From DATFQE01 sp963739085 (GTDB taxonomy: Bacteria; Actinomycetota; Thermoleophilia; Gaiellales; Gaiellaceae), in NCBI GenBank assembly GCA_963739085.1, contig CAVTZA010000020.1, forward strand, positions 62,001 through 126,000: 64,000 nt of DNA, written 5' to 3'. Both the position numbers and the translations under genes were made by a program. Position 1 is the first letter of the stretch. Each line of letters opens with the position of its first letter. Positions 52,712-60,604 of this stretch are shown here, in pieces. The notes beneath the pieces were generated by a model that saw only the letters and a program-made list of their open reading frames with translations, had not been told where the DNA came from and did not search any database.

Positions 52712-53073
52712 CTAGCCGCTGCTAGTCGGGGAACCTCCCGGTTCCCCCGGGCCCCCTCCCGTGGTCCGCGTTCGCGGACAGGCGCTTCGCGCCCCTTGAA
52801 CATCTCCAGCATGCGGTCGGTGACGACGAAGCCGCCGACCACGTTGGCTGTTGCTAGGGCGACCGCGAAAAACCCGACGACGCGCGTGAACGTGTCCGCG
52901 TCGGGCTGCCCCGCCACGACGATCGCCCCGACGATCACGATCCCGTGGATCGCGTTGGTGCCGGACATCAGCGGCGTGTGCAGCATCGTCGGCACCTTCG
53001 AGATCACCTCGAAGCCGAGGAAGATCGCGAGCACCAGGACGGTCAGCTCGCTGATGAACTGCGCGGTCTCTAT
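52666..53073 (-). CDS. pntAB: NAD(P) transhydrogenase membrane alpha-2 subunit PntAb
   Basis: The family core is about 95 residues: TAQFISELTVLVLAIFLGFE, VISKVPTMLHTPLMSGTNAI, HGIVIVGAIVVAGQ and VVGGFVVTDRMLEMF, three membrane helices. The natural start would be ATA at 53073 overlapping the pntAa stop as ATAG; no ATG/GTG/TTG/CTG is in frame nearby. After RMLEMFKG the frame has no stop and reads through repeat B copy 2, adding about 40 unrelated, Arg-rich residues before a stop at 52666 inside pntB. Confidence 0.82.
   Translation of the reverse strand: METAQFISELTVLVLAIFLGFEVISKVPTMLHTPLMSGTNAIHGIVIVGAIVVAGQPDADTFTRVVGFFAVALATANVVGGFVVTDRMLEMFKGREAPVRERGPREGARGNREVPRLAAARWARTSVTSSTSSRS
52728..52793 (+). 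repeat. Three-hairpin dispersed element, repeat B copy 2
   Basis: GGGGAACC-tccc-GGTTCCCC, then CCCCCTCCC, then GTCCGCG-tt-CGCGGAC, then GGCGC-ttc-GCGCC. Located inside the pnt operon, over the 3' end of the pntAb reading frame and ending about 17 bp before the pntB ATG. Confidence 0.85.
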
Positions 53074-54162
53074 GCGGGCACCTCCTCGCGCCGGGTGACG
53101 CAGGCGCCGGCCGTGATCTCGTCGTCGAAGTCGAGCTTGAGCTCGCCCTCGGGCGCCAAGTGCAGGATCAGTGCGGTGACGTTGCGCGAGTACAGCTGGC
53201 TCGCGTGGTAGGCGCATAGAGCCCGCCAGGTTCGTGAAGCCGACGATGGTGACGCCCTCGCGGACGACCTCCTCGCCGGGCGAGGTGAGCTCGCAGTTCC
53301 CACCGGTCTCCGCGGCCAGGTCGACGATCACCGCGCCGTCGCGCATAGCGGCTACCGCTGACGCGGGGATCAGCCTCGGCGCCGGCCGCCCGGGGACGAG
53401 CGCGGTGGTGATCACGACGTCGAACCCCGGCAGCCGCGCTTCGAGCGCCTCTTGCTGGGCACGCTGCTGCTCCTCGGTGAGCTCCTGCGCGTAGCCGCCC
53501 GCCGTCTCCTCGCCGCTGATGCCGAGGTCGAGGAAGGTCGCGCCCAGGCTCTCGACCTGCTCCTTCACGGCCGGGCGCACGTCGAACGCGGACACGACCG
53601 CGCCGAGCCGCCTGGCCGTTGCGATCGCCTGCAGCCCTGCGACTCCGGCACCGAGCACGAGCACCTTCGCGGGCGCCACCGTGCCGGCAGCCGTCATCAG
53701 CAGCGGAAAGAACTTCGGCAGCCGCTCGGCTGCGAGCAGCGCGCCCTTGTAGCCGGCGGCCGTGGCCTGCGAGGACAGTGCATCCATCGACTGAGCCCGC
53801 GTGATGCGCGGGATCGACTCCATCGCGAAGGCGACGACGCCCTGCTTCGCCAGGCGCCCGATCCCCTCGGCGTCGCCGAGCGGATCCAGGAAGCCGATCA
53901 GCACCGTGCCTTGGGCGAGGCGACCGACCTCCGTCGCGCTCGGTTTGCGCACGCGAACCACGAGGTCGGCACCGGCGACGGCGTCGTCGGCGACCGTCGC
54001 ACCGGCCTCGCGGTACTCGTCGTCCGGAAAGCCCGCCGCTGTGCCCGCGCCGGTCTCGACGGCGACCTCGCCGCCCGTCGCCGCGATGCGCGCAATCGAT
54101 TCCGGCACGAGCGCCACGCGCCGCTCGCCGGGCGCGCTCTCCTTCGGGACGCCGACCCTCAT
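53070..54162 (-). CDS. pntAA: NAD(P) transhydrogenase alpha-1 subunit PntAa, one frameshift
   Basis: About 363 aa if repaired. N-terminal MRVGVPKESAPGERRVALVP and central NAD-binding KVLVLGAGVAGLQAIATARR are the transhydrogenase/alanine dehydrogenase pattern. At about 53222-53228 an extra base (GCGGGC, minus strand) breaks the frame; removal joins VGFTNLA to ALCAYHASQLYSRNVTALIL and the end GACVTRREEVPA. The three-subunit form (PntAa, PntAb, PntB) is normal in actinobacteria. It is first of the operon. Confidence 0.92.
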
Positions 54163-54442
54163 GCCATTTGCACTCTAAGCCGCAGGGATGGACTACAGAA
54201 GGTCGAACCAGGCGGTCCGTTGCGGCTCCTCGAAACGCTCACGCGCGCGCGCTCGACGCTCGTGACCGCGACGCCTCGGCGCAGCGAAGCGCGATCGTGG
54301 CCGACCTCGCCGAGCGGCCGTCTCGGAGGTCGGTTGCGCGAGCCGGTCGTCGAGCCGCTGCGACGCGTCTTCGTCGGCGCCCACGGCTCGAAGGACGAGA
54401 TCGGGTCCGCCCGCACGAGACGCGGCGGCCGCCGCCGAGGCG
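54163..54442. other. 280-bp gap without a supported gene
   Basis: Between the minus-strand pntAa start (54162) and the cysA stop (54443). Open frames exist on both strands, but none has a recognisable protein, a good start or clear codon bias. It probably holds the pntAa promoter and the 3' end of the cys transcript; no intrinsic terminator with a T-run was found. Confidence 0.4.
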
Positions 54443-55396
54443 CTAGGCGAACGTCCGGGCGCGCCGAGGCCGTACGTGCACGCGGGAGCCCGGCGCGAGC
54501 TCGAGCTCCTCGCACTGCTCCTGGGTCATCTGCGCCCAGAGCTCGGTGCCCTCGTCGAGCGCGAGCTCGACCCGCGCCTCGAAGCCGAGGTGCACGACGC
54601 GCTCCACCCGCGCCGGCCTCGTCGCGCCGTTGCCCTCGAGCAGGAGCTCGAGGTCGTGCGGCCGGATCCAGTCGTCGTCGAGCTGGTTCACCGGGCCGAC
54701 GAAGCTCATGACGAACTCGTTCGCCGGCTCGTCGTACAGCTCCCGCGCGCCGGCCGTCTGCTCGACGCGTCCCTCGTTCATCACCACGATCTGGTCGGCG
54801 ACCTCCATCGCCTCCTCCTGGTCGTGCGTGACGAAGACCGTCGTGACGTGCACCTCCTCGTGGAGCCGCCGCAGCCACGCGCGCAGCTCCTTGCGGACGC
54901 GGGCGTCGAGCGCGCCGAAGGGCTCGTCCAGCAGGAGCACCTTGGGCTCGACGGCGAGGGCGCGCGCCAGCGCCATGCGCTGCCGCTGGCCGCCCGAGAG
55001 CTGGGCGGGATACCGCTGCGCGAAGCCGGTCAGCTGTACGAGCTCGAGCAACTTGCCGACGCGCTCCGTGATCTCGGCCTTGGGGCGCCGACGGATCTTG
55101 AGCCCGAACGCGACGTTGTGCCAGACGGTCATGTGCTTGAAGGCCGCGTAGTGCTGGAAGACGAAGCCGACACCGCGCTTCTGGGGCGCGACGCCCGTCG
55201 CGTCCTCGCCCGAGATCAGCACCTCGCCCGCGTCGGGGGCCTCCAGCCCTGCGATCACGCGGAGCAGCGTGGACTTACCGCTCCCGCTCGGCCCGAGCAG
55301 CGCGGTGAGCGATCCTCCCGGCACCTCGACGGAGACGTCGTCGAGCGCGACGAAGTCCCCGAAGCGCTTCGTGACGCCTCGCGCCTCGATCGCCAT
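54443..55396 (-). CDS. cysA: Sulfate/thiosulfate ABC transporter ATP-binding protein CysA
   Basis: 317 aa. Walker A LLGPSGSGKSTLLRVIAGLE, Q-loop FVFQHYAAFKHMTVWHNV, signature AQLSGGQRQRMALARALAVE, Walker B VLLLDEPFGALDARVRKELR and H-loop VTHDQEEAMEVAD. A C-terminal TOBE-like regulatory part follows (DDDWIRPHDLELLLEGNG; HLGFEARVELALDE). It powers sulfate import. The ATG at 55396 overlaps the cysW stop (TGATG). Confidence 0.94.
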   Translation of the reverse strand: MAIEARGVTKRFGDFVALDDVSVEVPGGSLTALLGPSGSGKSTLLRVIAGLEAPDAGEVLISGEDATGVAPQKRGVGFVFQHYAAFKHMTVWHNVAFGLKIRRRPKAEITERVGKLLELVQLTGFAQRYPAQLSGGQRQRMALARALAVEPKVLLLDEPFGALDARVRKELRAWLRRLHEEVHVTTVFVTHDQEEAMEVADQIVVMNEGRVEQTAGARELYDEPANEFVMSFVGPVNQLDDDWIRPHDLELLLEGNGATRPARVERVVHLGFEARVELALDEGTELWAQMTQEQCEELELAPGSRVHVRPRRARTFA

Positions 55397-56184
55397 CAGC
55401 CGGCCTCCTTTCGCTGGAACGCGGTCATCAAGAGCAGCGTCGCCACGGCGAGCAGCGCGAGGACGACCGAGGCCGCATACGCCCCGACCAGGTCGAACGC
55501 CTCGAAGCGCTCGCCGACGTGCGTGGTGAGCGTCTCGGTGCGGCCCGCGATGCGACCCGAGACGACGCTCACGGCGCCGAACTCGCCGAGGGCGCGCGCC
55601 GTCGTCAGCACGACCCCGTAAGCCACGCCCCAGCGGATCGCCGGCAGCGTGACGCGCCAGAAGGTCTGCCACGAGGAGGCGCCGAGCGTCGAGGCGGCCT
55701 GCTCCTGCTCGTCGCCGATCTCGCGCAGGACGGGGACGACCTCGCGCACGACGAACGGCAGCGAGACGAAGATCGTGGCGAGGATCATCGACGGCAGGGC
55801 GAAGATCACTCGGTAGCCGTGGTCGAGCAGCCACCCGCCGAACCACCCCTCGCGGCCGTACAGCAGCAGGAGCGCGAGCCCGACGACGACGGGGGAGAGC
55901 GCGAGCGGGAGGTCGACGACGCTGTTGACGAGCCCGTGGCCCCGGAAGCGCCCCCGCACGATCGCCAGCGCGCAGAGGATCCCGAAGATCGTGTTCGCCG
56001 GCACGGCGACCGCCGCGATCAGGATCGTGAGCAGGAAGGCGTGCCTGGCAGCGGGGGTCGTGACGGCGTCCCATGCCGCGGCGAAGCCGTCGCCGAATGC
56101 CCGCTTGAATACGATCGACAGCGGGATCAAGAGCAGCGCGCTCACGTACCCGACCGCGACGAAGCGGAGCACGTACCTAGCCAT
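55396..56184 (-). CDS. cysW: Sulfate ABC transporter permease CysW
   Basis: 262 aa, six membrane helices (first RFVAVGYVSALLLIPLSIVF). The coupling EAA loop is EQAASTLGASSWQTFWRVTL (A-x-x-LGA-x2-W), characteristic of molybdate/sulfate permeases. It pairs with CysT to form the channel. It overlaps cysT by 8 bp, and cysA follows. Confidence 0.94.
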   Translation of the reverse strand: MARYVLRFVAVGYVSALLLIPLSIVFKRAFGDGFAAAWDAVTTPAARHAFLLTILIAAVAVPANTIFGILCALAIVRGRFRGHGLVNSVVDLPLALSPVVVGLALLLLYGREGWFGGWLLDHGYRVIFALPSMILATIFVSLPFVVREVVPVLREIGDEQEQAASTLGASSWQTFWRVTLPAIRWGVAYGVVLTTARALGEFGAVSVVSGRIAGRTETLTTHVGERFEAFDLVGAYAASVVLALLAVATLLLMTAFQRKEAG

Positions 56185-57013
56185 CGTGCCTCGTCGCCCA
56201 GCGTCGCAGGCCGCCGATCCCGAGCAGCGCGGCGAAGGAGATGGCCAGCAAGACGACCGACACCGCCGCCGCCCCGGTCACGTTGTCGCTCTCGATCTGG
56301 CTGAAGATGTAGACCGACGACACCTCGGTGTCGAAGGGGATGTTCCCCGAGATCAGCACGACGGCCCCGAACTCGCCGACCGCCCGCGCGAACGCGAGCG
56401 CGACGCCCGAGAGGATGGCCGGGAGGAGGTTCGGGAAGATGATCCGGGCGAAGATCGCCGTCCGGCCGGCGCCGAGCGAGGCCGCGGCCTCCTCCATCTC
56501 ACGGTCGAGCTCGAGCAGCACGGGTTGCACCGTCCGTACGACGAACGGCAGCGTCACGAACAGCAGCGCGACCAGGACCGCGAGCCGCGTGTACGCGATG
56601 TTGACGCCGAGCGGCCCGCGCGGCCCATAGAGCGCCAGCAGCGTCAGGCCGGCCACGATCGTCGGCAGCGCGAACGGCAGGTCGATCACGGCGTTCAGCA
56701 GGGCCTTGCCGCGGAAGTCGTCGCGGACGAGCACCCACGCGATGGTCGTGCCGATCACCGCGTTGACGAGCACGACGGCGACCGACAGGCCCAGCGTGAC
56801 CTTGAGGGCAGCGACCGACTGCGGGTTCGTGACGGCGCTCCAGAAGGCGTCCCAGCCGCCTTCGGTCGAGCGCCACGTCAGCGCCGCGAGCGGGAGCAGC
56901 ACGATGAAGCTGAGGTAGGCGGTCGACAGCCCCACGGACAGGTTGCCCCCGCCGGCGCGCCGAACGCGGGGGATCTGTCGCGTGTGACCAGGCCGTACGG
57001 CGGTCGCGCTCAT
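56177..57013 (-). CDS. cysT: Sulfate ABC transporter permease CysT
   Basis: 278 aa with a hydrophilic N-terminal head of about 25 residues and six membrane helices (STAYLSFIVLLPLAALTWRS first). The EAA loop is EEAAASLGAGRTAIFARIIF and the region VVLISGNIPFDTEVSSVYIF is typical of CysT. It overlaps the binding-protein gene by 4 bp (ATGA-type). Confidence 0.94.
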   Translation of the reverse strand: MSATAVRPGHTRQIPRVRRAGGGNLSVGLSTAYLSFIVLLPLAALTWRSTEGGWDAFWSAVTNPQSVAALKVTLGLSVAVVLVNAVIGTTIAWVLVRDDFRGKALLNAVIDLPFALPTIVAGLTLLALYGPRGPLGVNIAYTRLAVLVALLFVTLPFVVRTVQPVLLELDREMEEAAASLGAGRTAIFARIIFPNLLPAILSGVALAFARAVGEFGAVVLISGNIPFDTEVSSVYIFSQIESDNVTGAAAVSVVLLAISFAALLGIGGLRRWATRHDG

Positions 57014-57990
57014 TCGACCGGTGCTCCGAGGTCGCGCTCGATGTGGGCGACGATCCCGTTGTCGCGGTCGAAGAAGGTCTCCATCACCTTCGGCCAGCCG
57101 CCGAGCTCGGCGATCGTGAAGAGCGTCTTCGGCTGCGGGTACCGCTTCGCGTCGACGAGCTCGGGCAGGATCGAGCGGTAGCCCTTGCGCGCGAAGACCT
57201 CCTGCGCCGGCTTCGAGCGCGCGAAGTCGACGAAGGCCTGTGCCTGCTCGGGGTGCTTCGACTCCGAGACCACCGCGATCGGGTTCTCGATCAGGATCGT
57301 CTGGTCGGGGATGACGTAGTCGAGCTCCTCGCCTTTCTGCTGGGCGGTGATCGCCTCGTTCTCGTAGGCGATCAGGACGTCGCCCTTCCCGCCGGCGAAC
57401 GTCTGCAGCGACTCGCGCGCGCTCTTGTCCTGGACGGGCACGTTGTGGAAGAGCTTCGTCAGGTACTCGATCGCCTCGTCCTCGGACTTGCCCATCCGGA
57501 GCTGCGCGCCGTAGGCGGCCATGACGTTCCAGCGCGCGCCGCCCGAGGTGAAGGGGTTCGGCGTGATCACCTCGACGTCGTCGCGCACGAGGTCGTCCCA
57601 GCCCTTGATCCCCTTCGGGTTGCCCTTCCGGACCGCGAGCACCACGACCGAATCGCTCACCATGCCCTTGTGCGCGTCCTTCGCCCAGTCGGGCGCGACG
57701 AGATCCGCGTCGACGAGCCGAGCGACGTCGGGCTCGAGCGAAAAGGCGACCACGTCCGCCGGCAGGCCCGACTCGACTGCGCGGCTCTGCTCACCGGAGG
57801 ACGCGTACGACTGGTCGAACGAGACGCCCTTGCCCGCCGGCGTCTTCTCGAACATCGGGATCAGCTCCTCGTAGACCTCACGCGGGGTCGAGTAAGCGAC
57901 CAGGGTCAGGTCGACCGACCCGCTGCCGCCGCCGGTCGTGGAGTCGTCGCTTCCGCCGCACCCAGCGAGGACGAGCGCGGCGAGAAGCAC
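57010..57990 (-). CDS. sbp: Sulfate-binding lipoprotein Sbp/CysP
   Basis: 326 aa from GTG. A short signal peptide ends in lipobox LVLAGCGG (Cys about residue 11), so it is a membrane-anchored lipoprotein. The mature part has typical sulfate-binding segments: LTLVAYSTPREVYEELIPMF, SSGEQSRAVESGLPADVVAF, ITPNPFTSGGARWNVMAAYG and NPIAVVSESKHPEQAQAFVD. It delivers sulfate or thiosulfate to CysTW. It is first of the cys operon; a promoter candidate lies at 58032-58058. Confidence 0.94.
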   Translation of the reverse strand: MLLAALVLAGCGGSDDSTTGGGSGSVDLTLVAYSTPREVYEELIPMFEKTPAGKGVSFDQSYASSGEQSRAVESGLPADVVAFSLEPDVARLVDADLVAPDWAKDAHKGMVSDSVVVLAVRKGNPKGIKGWDDLVRDDVEVITPNPFTSGGARWNVMAAYGAQLRMGKSEDEAIEYLTKLFHNVPVQDKSARESLQTFAGGKGDVLIAYENEAITAQQKGEELDYVIPDQTILIENPIAVVSESKHPEQAQAFVDFARSKPAQEVFARKGYRSILPELVDAKRYPQPKTLFTIAELGGWPKVMETFFDRDNGIVAHIERDLGAPVE

Positions 57991-58031
57991 CGCAGCAAGA
58001 TTTGAGAGACTAATCCGAAGGATCGTGAATG

Positions 58032-58058
58032 TTTATACACCGCAGCGGACGGCGTCAA
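58032..58058 (-). promoter_or_regulatory. Candidate promoter of the sulfate transport operon
   Basis: On the minus strand TTGACG (58053-58058) and TATAAA (58032-58037), spacing 15 bp, in an AT-rich patch upstream of sbp. The spacing is 2 bp shorter than ideal. The expected transcript start is about 35 bp before the GTG. Confidence 0.4.
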
Positions 58059-58067
58059 ACGTGAAGC

Positions 58068-58135
58068 GACCGCGGAGCGGTCTGTCCGCGAAGCGGACCA
58101 GGGGAGGGGTTCGGGGAACCGGGAGGTTCCCCGAG
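58068..58135 (-). repeat. Three-hairpin dispersed element, repeat B copy 3
   Basis: Read on the minus strand: TCGGGGAACC-tccc-GGTTCCCCGA, CCCCTCCCC, GTCCGC-ttc-GCGGAC, GACCGC-tcc-GCGGTC. It starts 3 bp beyond the stop of the downstream dehydrogenase gene, with the sbp promoter on its other side. Confidence 0.85.
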
Positions 58136-58138
58136 CTC

Positions 58139-59209
58139 TTACAGCGAGGACCAGACCTCGAGCTTCGAGCGCACGCGCCTGATCACCTCGTCCGTGAACT
58201 CGCGCGTGCCGGCGTGACCGCCGAGATCGGCCGTGCGCACGCCCGCCGCGACCGCCTCGAGCGACGCCTCCCGCAACGCACGCGACGCCTGCTGGTACTC
58301 CTCGCCCGCGTGCGCGAGCAACGCCGCGCCGGCGAGGATCATCGCAAGCGGGTTCGCCACGTCCTTGCCCTGGAGGGCGGGCGCCGTGCCGTGGGCCGCC
58401 TCGGCCATGACCGCGGTGGGCACGTAGTCCTCGTCGAAGGCGATCAGGAGCGACTCGGCGCCCGCGATCGACCCGAAGAGCGGGAGCACGAGGTCGGAGA
58501 GGATGTCGCCGTCGCGGTTCAGCGCGGGAATGACGAGCGGCGAGCCGCCGGAGTTGAGCACGAGCGCGAAGGTGGCGTCGATCAGCTGCGGGCGGTAGGG
58601 GATCTCGGGATGCCGCTCGGCGGCGGCGTCCATCTCCTCCTTGAGCATCCCTTCGTAGATCGGGCTGACCGTGTACTTGGGGCCGCCGAAGACGGTGGCC
58701 CCGCTGCGCTCGGCGAGCCGGAAGGCGTACTCGGCGACCGCTCTGCAGATCCCGCGCTCGATCCGCTCCGTGCGCAGCGCGACCTCGGCTTCGCCATCCC
58801 CCTCGCGCCACTCCTGGGCGCCGTAGGCGTCGCCGACCGCCATCCGGACGACCGAGATCGGCGCGTGCACGCCGGCGAGCGGCATCACGCCCGGGATGCG
58901 GCGGCCGGTCCGGACGATCACCTTGCCGTCGATCTCCTCGCGCAGGATTCGGTTCGGGGAGCCGACGTCGTCGCGCGTCTCGGGCGTGACCGTGGCGGCC
59001 TTGAGACCGAGCCCGTGCTCGCGGATCGCGGCGGCCGCCTCCGACACGACGGCGTTCTGGGTCGCCCGGCGGTTCTCGAGCGAGAGGTCGTACCGCTCGA
59101 GCTCGAGCGGAACGCCGATCACCTCGGGATCAAGCGTGCGCAGCGCCTCTTCGAGCAGCTCCTGTCCGGTCTCGTCTCCCTCGAGCACGGCGACGGTCTG
59201 TGCGGCCAT
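58139..59209 (-). CDS. Isocitrate/isopropylmalate-family dehydrogenase
   Basis: About 356 aa from the ATG at 59209 (further in-frame codons reach 59260 but overlap the topoisomerase start). N-terminal TVAVLEGDETGQELLEEALR and TQNAVVSEAAAAIREHGLGL match the NADP-type isocitrate dehydrogenase group; PLFGSIAGAESLLIAFDEDY and AEAAHGTAPALQGKDVANPL carry the metal and NAD(P) regions. It oxidatively decarboxylates a 2-hydroxy acid such as isocitrate. The precise substrate is not certain. Divergent from topoisomerase IB. Confidence 0.85.
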   Translation of the reverse strand: MAAQTVAVLEGDETGQELLEEALRTLDPEVIGVPLELERYDLSLENRRATQNAVVSEAAAAIREHGLGLKAATVTPETRDDVGSPNRILREEIDGKVIVRTGRRIPGVMPLAGVHAPISVVRMAVGDAYGAQEWREGDGEAEVALRTERIERGICRAVAEYAFRLAERSGATVFGGPKYTVSPIYEGMLKEEMDAAAERHPEIPYRPQLIDATFALVLNSGGSPLVIPALNRDGDILSDLVLPLFGSIAGAESLLIAFDEDYVPTAVMAEAAHGTAPALQGKDVANPLAMILAGAALLAHAGEEYQQASRALREASLEAVAAGVRTADLGGHAGTREFTDEVIRRVRSKLEVWSSL

Positions 59210-59253
59210 GGCCGGGATTATTCCCGGCCGTCCTCGGGGAAGGTTGCGAGACC

Positions 59254-60267
59254 ATGGCACGCAGAGGAGGCTGGAGGCGCATCGGCCGGCGGTCGTTCCA
59301 CTACGCCGACTCGCGCGGAAAGCGGATCAGCGATCCGGCGAAGCTCGAGCGAATCGAGTCGATCGTGATTCCGCCTGCCTGGAAGGACGTCTGGATCTCG
59401 CCGCGCGCGAACGCGAAGCTGCAGGCGACCGGCCTGGACTCCGCCGGGCGCCGCCAGTACCTCTACCACCCCGAATACCGTGCCCGACAGGAGCAGGCCA
59501 AATACGACAGGCTCATTCGCTTCGCCGAGCAGCTTCCCGATCTGCGGGCGGCGATGTCGGAGCACGTCGAGCACGACCCGCGCGACCGCGAACGTGTCAG
59601 CGCGATCGCCGTCCGCCTGATGAATCTCGGCTGGTTTCGGGTCGGCTCGGAGCGCTACACGCGCGAGTCGCGTACCTATGGAATCACGACGCTGAACAAG
59701 AGTCATGTGAACGTTCGAGGAAGCCGGATCACCTTCCGGTTCCGCGGGAAGCACAAGATCCTGGTGCGCACCCAGATCGTGGACGCGGAGCTCGCGATCG
59801 CCGTGAAGGAGTTGAAGGAGCTGAAAGGCGGCCGGCGACTCTTCCGGTACGAGTGGGAGGGCGATCTCTACAACCTGACGTCGAAGCGGCTGAACGACTA
59901 CATCCAGATCTACATGGGTGAGGAATTCAGCGGGAAAGACTTTCGAACGTGGGGCGGCACACTTCTAGCCGCGGTTGCGTTCGCCGAGCGCGGCGTCGCG
60001 GAGACCGCCGCCGAGCAGAAGCGCGCTGTCGCGGCGGTGATGCGCCAGGTCGCCGAGCGCCTCGGAAACACACCGGCGGTGACGCGTTCGTCGTACGTGA
60101 GCCCCGCCGTCGTCGAGCAGTACCTCGACGGACGAACGATCGAGGATTTTCGGCCGCGTCATTTGCGGGTGGTCGGTGCTCGCGATATCGGCCTAGACCC
60201 CGAGGAGTCGGCGCTCCTCTCGCTGCTTCGTTCGTGGCGAATTCGCCGCTCGCGCGCAGCAGCGTAG
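59254..60267 (+). CDS. DNA topoisomerase IB (poxvirus type)
   Basis: 337 aa from ATG; an in-frame start at 59200 overlaps the divergent dehydrogenase gene and is not needed. N-terminal domain FHYADSRGKRISDPAKLERI and IVIPPAWKDVWISPR; catalytic domain with RVGSERYTRESRTYGITTLN, RFRGKHKILVRTQ and the active-site Tyr in TRSSYVSPAVVEQYLDG. It relaxes supercoils by a 3'-phosphotyrosine intermediate without ATP. Length fits bacterial poxvirus-like enzymes. Confidence 0.93.
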   Translation: MARRGGWRRIGRRSFHYADSRGKRISDPAKLERIESIVIPPAWKDVWISPRANAKLQATGLDSAGRRQYLYHPEYRARQEQAKYDRLIRFAEQLPDLRAAMSEHVEHDPRDRERVSAIAVRLMNLGWFRVGSERYTRESRTYGITTLNKSHVNVRGSRITFRFRGKHKILVRTQIVDAELAIAVKELKELKGGRRLFRYEWEGDLYNLTSKRLNDYIQIYMGEEFSGKDFRTWGGTLLAAVAFAERGVAETAAEQKRAVAAVMRQVAERLGNTPAVTRSSYVSPAVVEQYLDGRTIEDFRPRHLRVVGARDIGLDPEESALLSLLRSWRIRRSRAAA

Positions 60268-60328
60268 ATTCTCCGCGCATTTATGGTTAGGCTTGTCCGA
60301 AGCCACCCTGCGAATGGAGGAGACCCAC

Positions 60329-60526
60329 TTGGCTAGAAAGACCGTGCTCGTCTGCGACAATTGCAACAAGGAAGTCGGCGAGGGTAAAGGCGCGACGCTG
60401 CGCCTGACCTATTCCGATGCCCGTCGCGGTGCCAAGCAGGCCGATCTGTGCGACGACTGCGCCGGCGGAATGCCCGGTCGGGCGACCGCACGCCGCGGCC
60501 GCCGGCCGAAGTCGGTCACCGTCTAG
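60329..60526 (+). CDS. Small zinc-ribbon protein, 65 aa
   Basis: TTG start at 60329 with GGAGGAG 8 bases upstream; an in-frame ATG at 60314 is the alternative, but the binding site favours TTG. Two CxxC knuckles (VLVCDNCNKEV and DLCDDCAGGM) enclose a small beta hairpin, and the tail is basic (RATARRGRRPKSV), so a zinc-dependent nucleic-acid-binding protein is likely. No named family is recognised. A strong intrinsic terminator follows 4 bp after the stop. Confidence 0.7.
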   Translation: MARKTVLVCDNCNKEVGEGKGATLRLTYSDARRGAKQADLCDDCAGGMPGRATARRGRRPKSVTV

Positions 60527-60530
60527 AACG

Positions 60531-60555
60531 AGGGCGGGCCGGCCCGCCCTTTTTC
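60531..60555 (+). terminator. Intrinsic terminator
   Basis: Perfect 20-bp palindrome AGGGCGGGCCGGCCCGCCCT followed by TTTTTC, directly after the zinc-ribbon gene stop. Ends the transcript before the helicase-nuclease operon. Confidence 0.9.
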
Positions 60556-60604
60556 TCGCTCTTTCCTGTTTTCGAGCAGGGTGACGTCTGGACCCAGGTC
60601 TACG

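Noticed and set aside
52666..54162. A fused PntAa-PntAb protein
   Set aside because: The PntAa C-terminus with its stop at 53070-53072 is in another frame; the apparent fusion arises from one inserted base.
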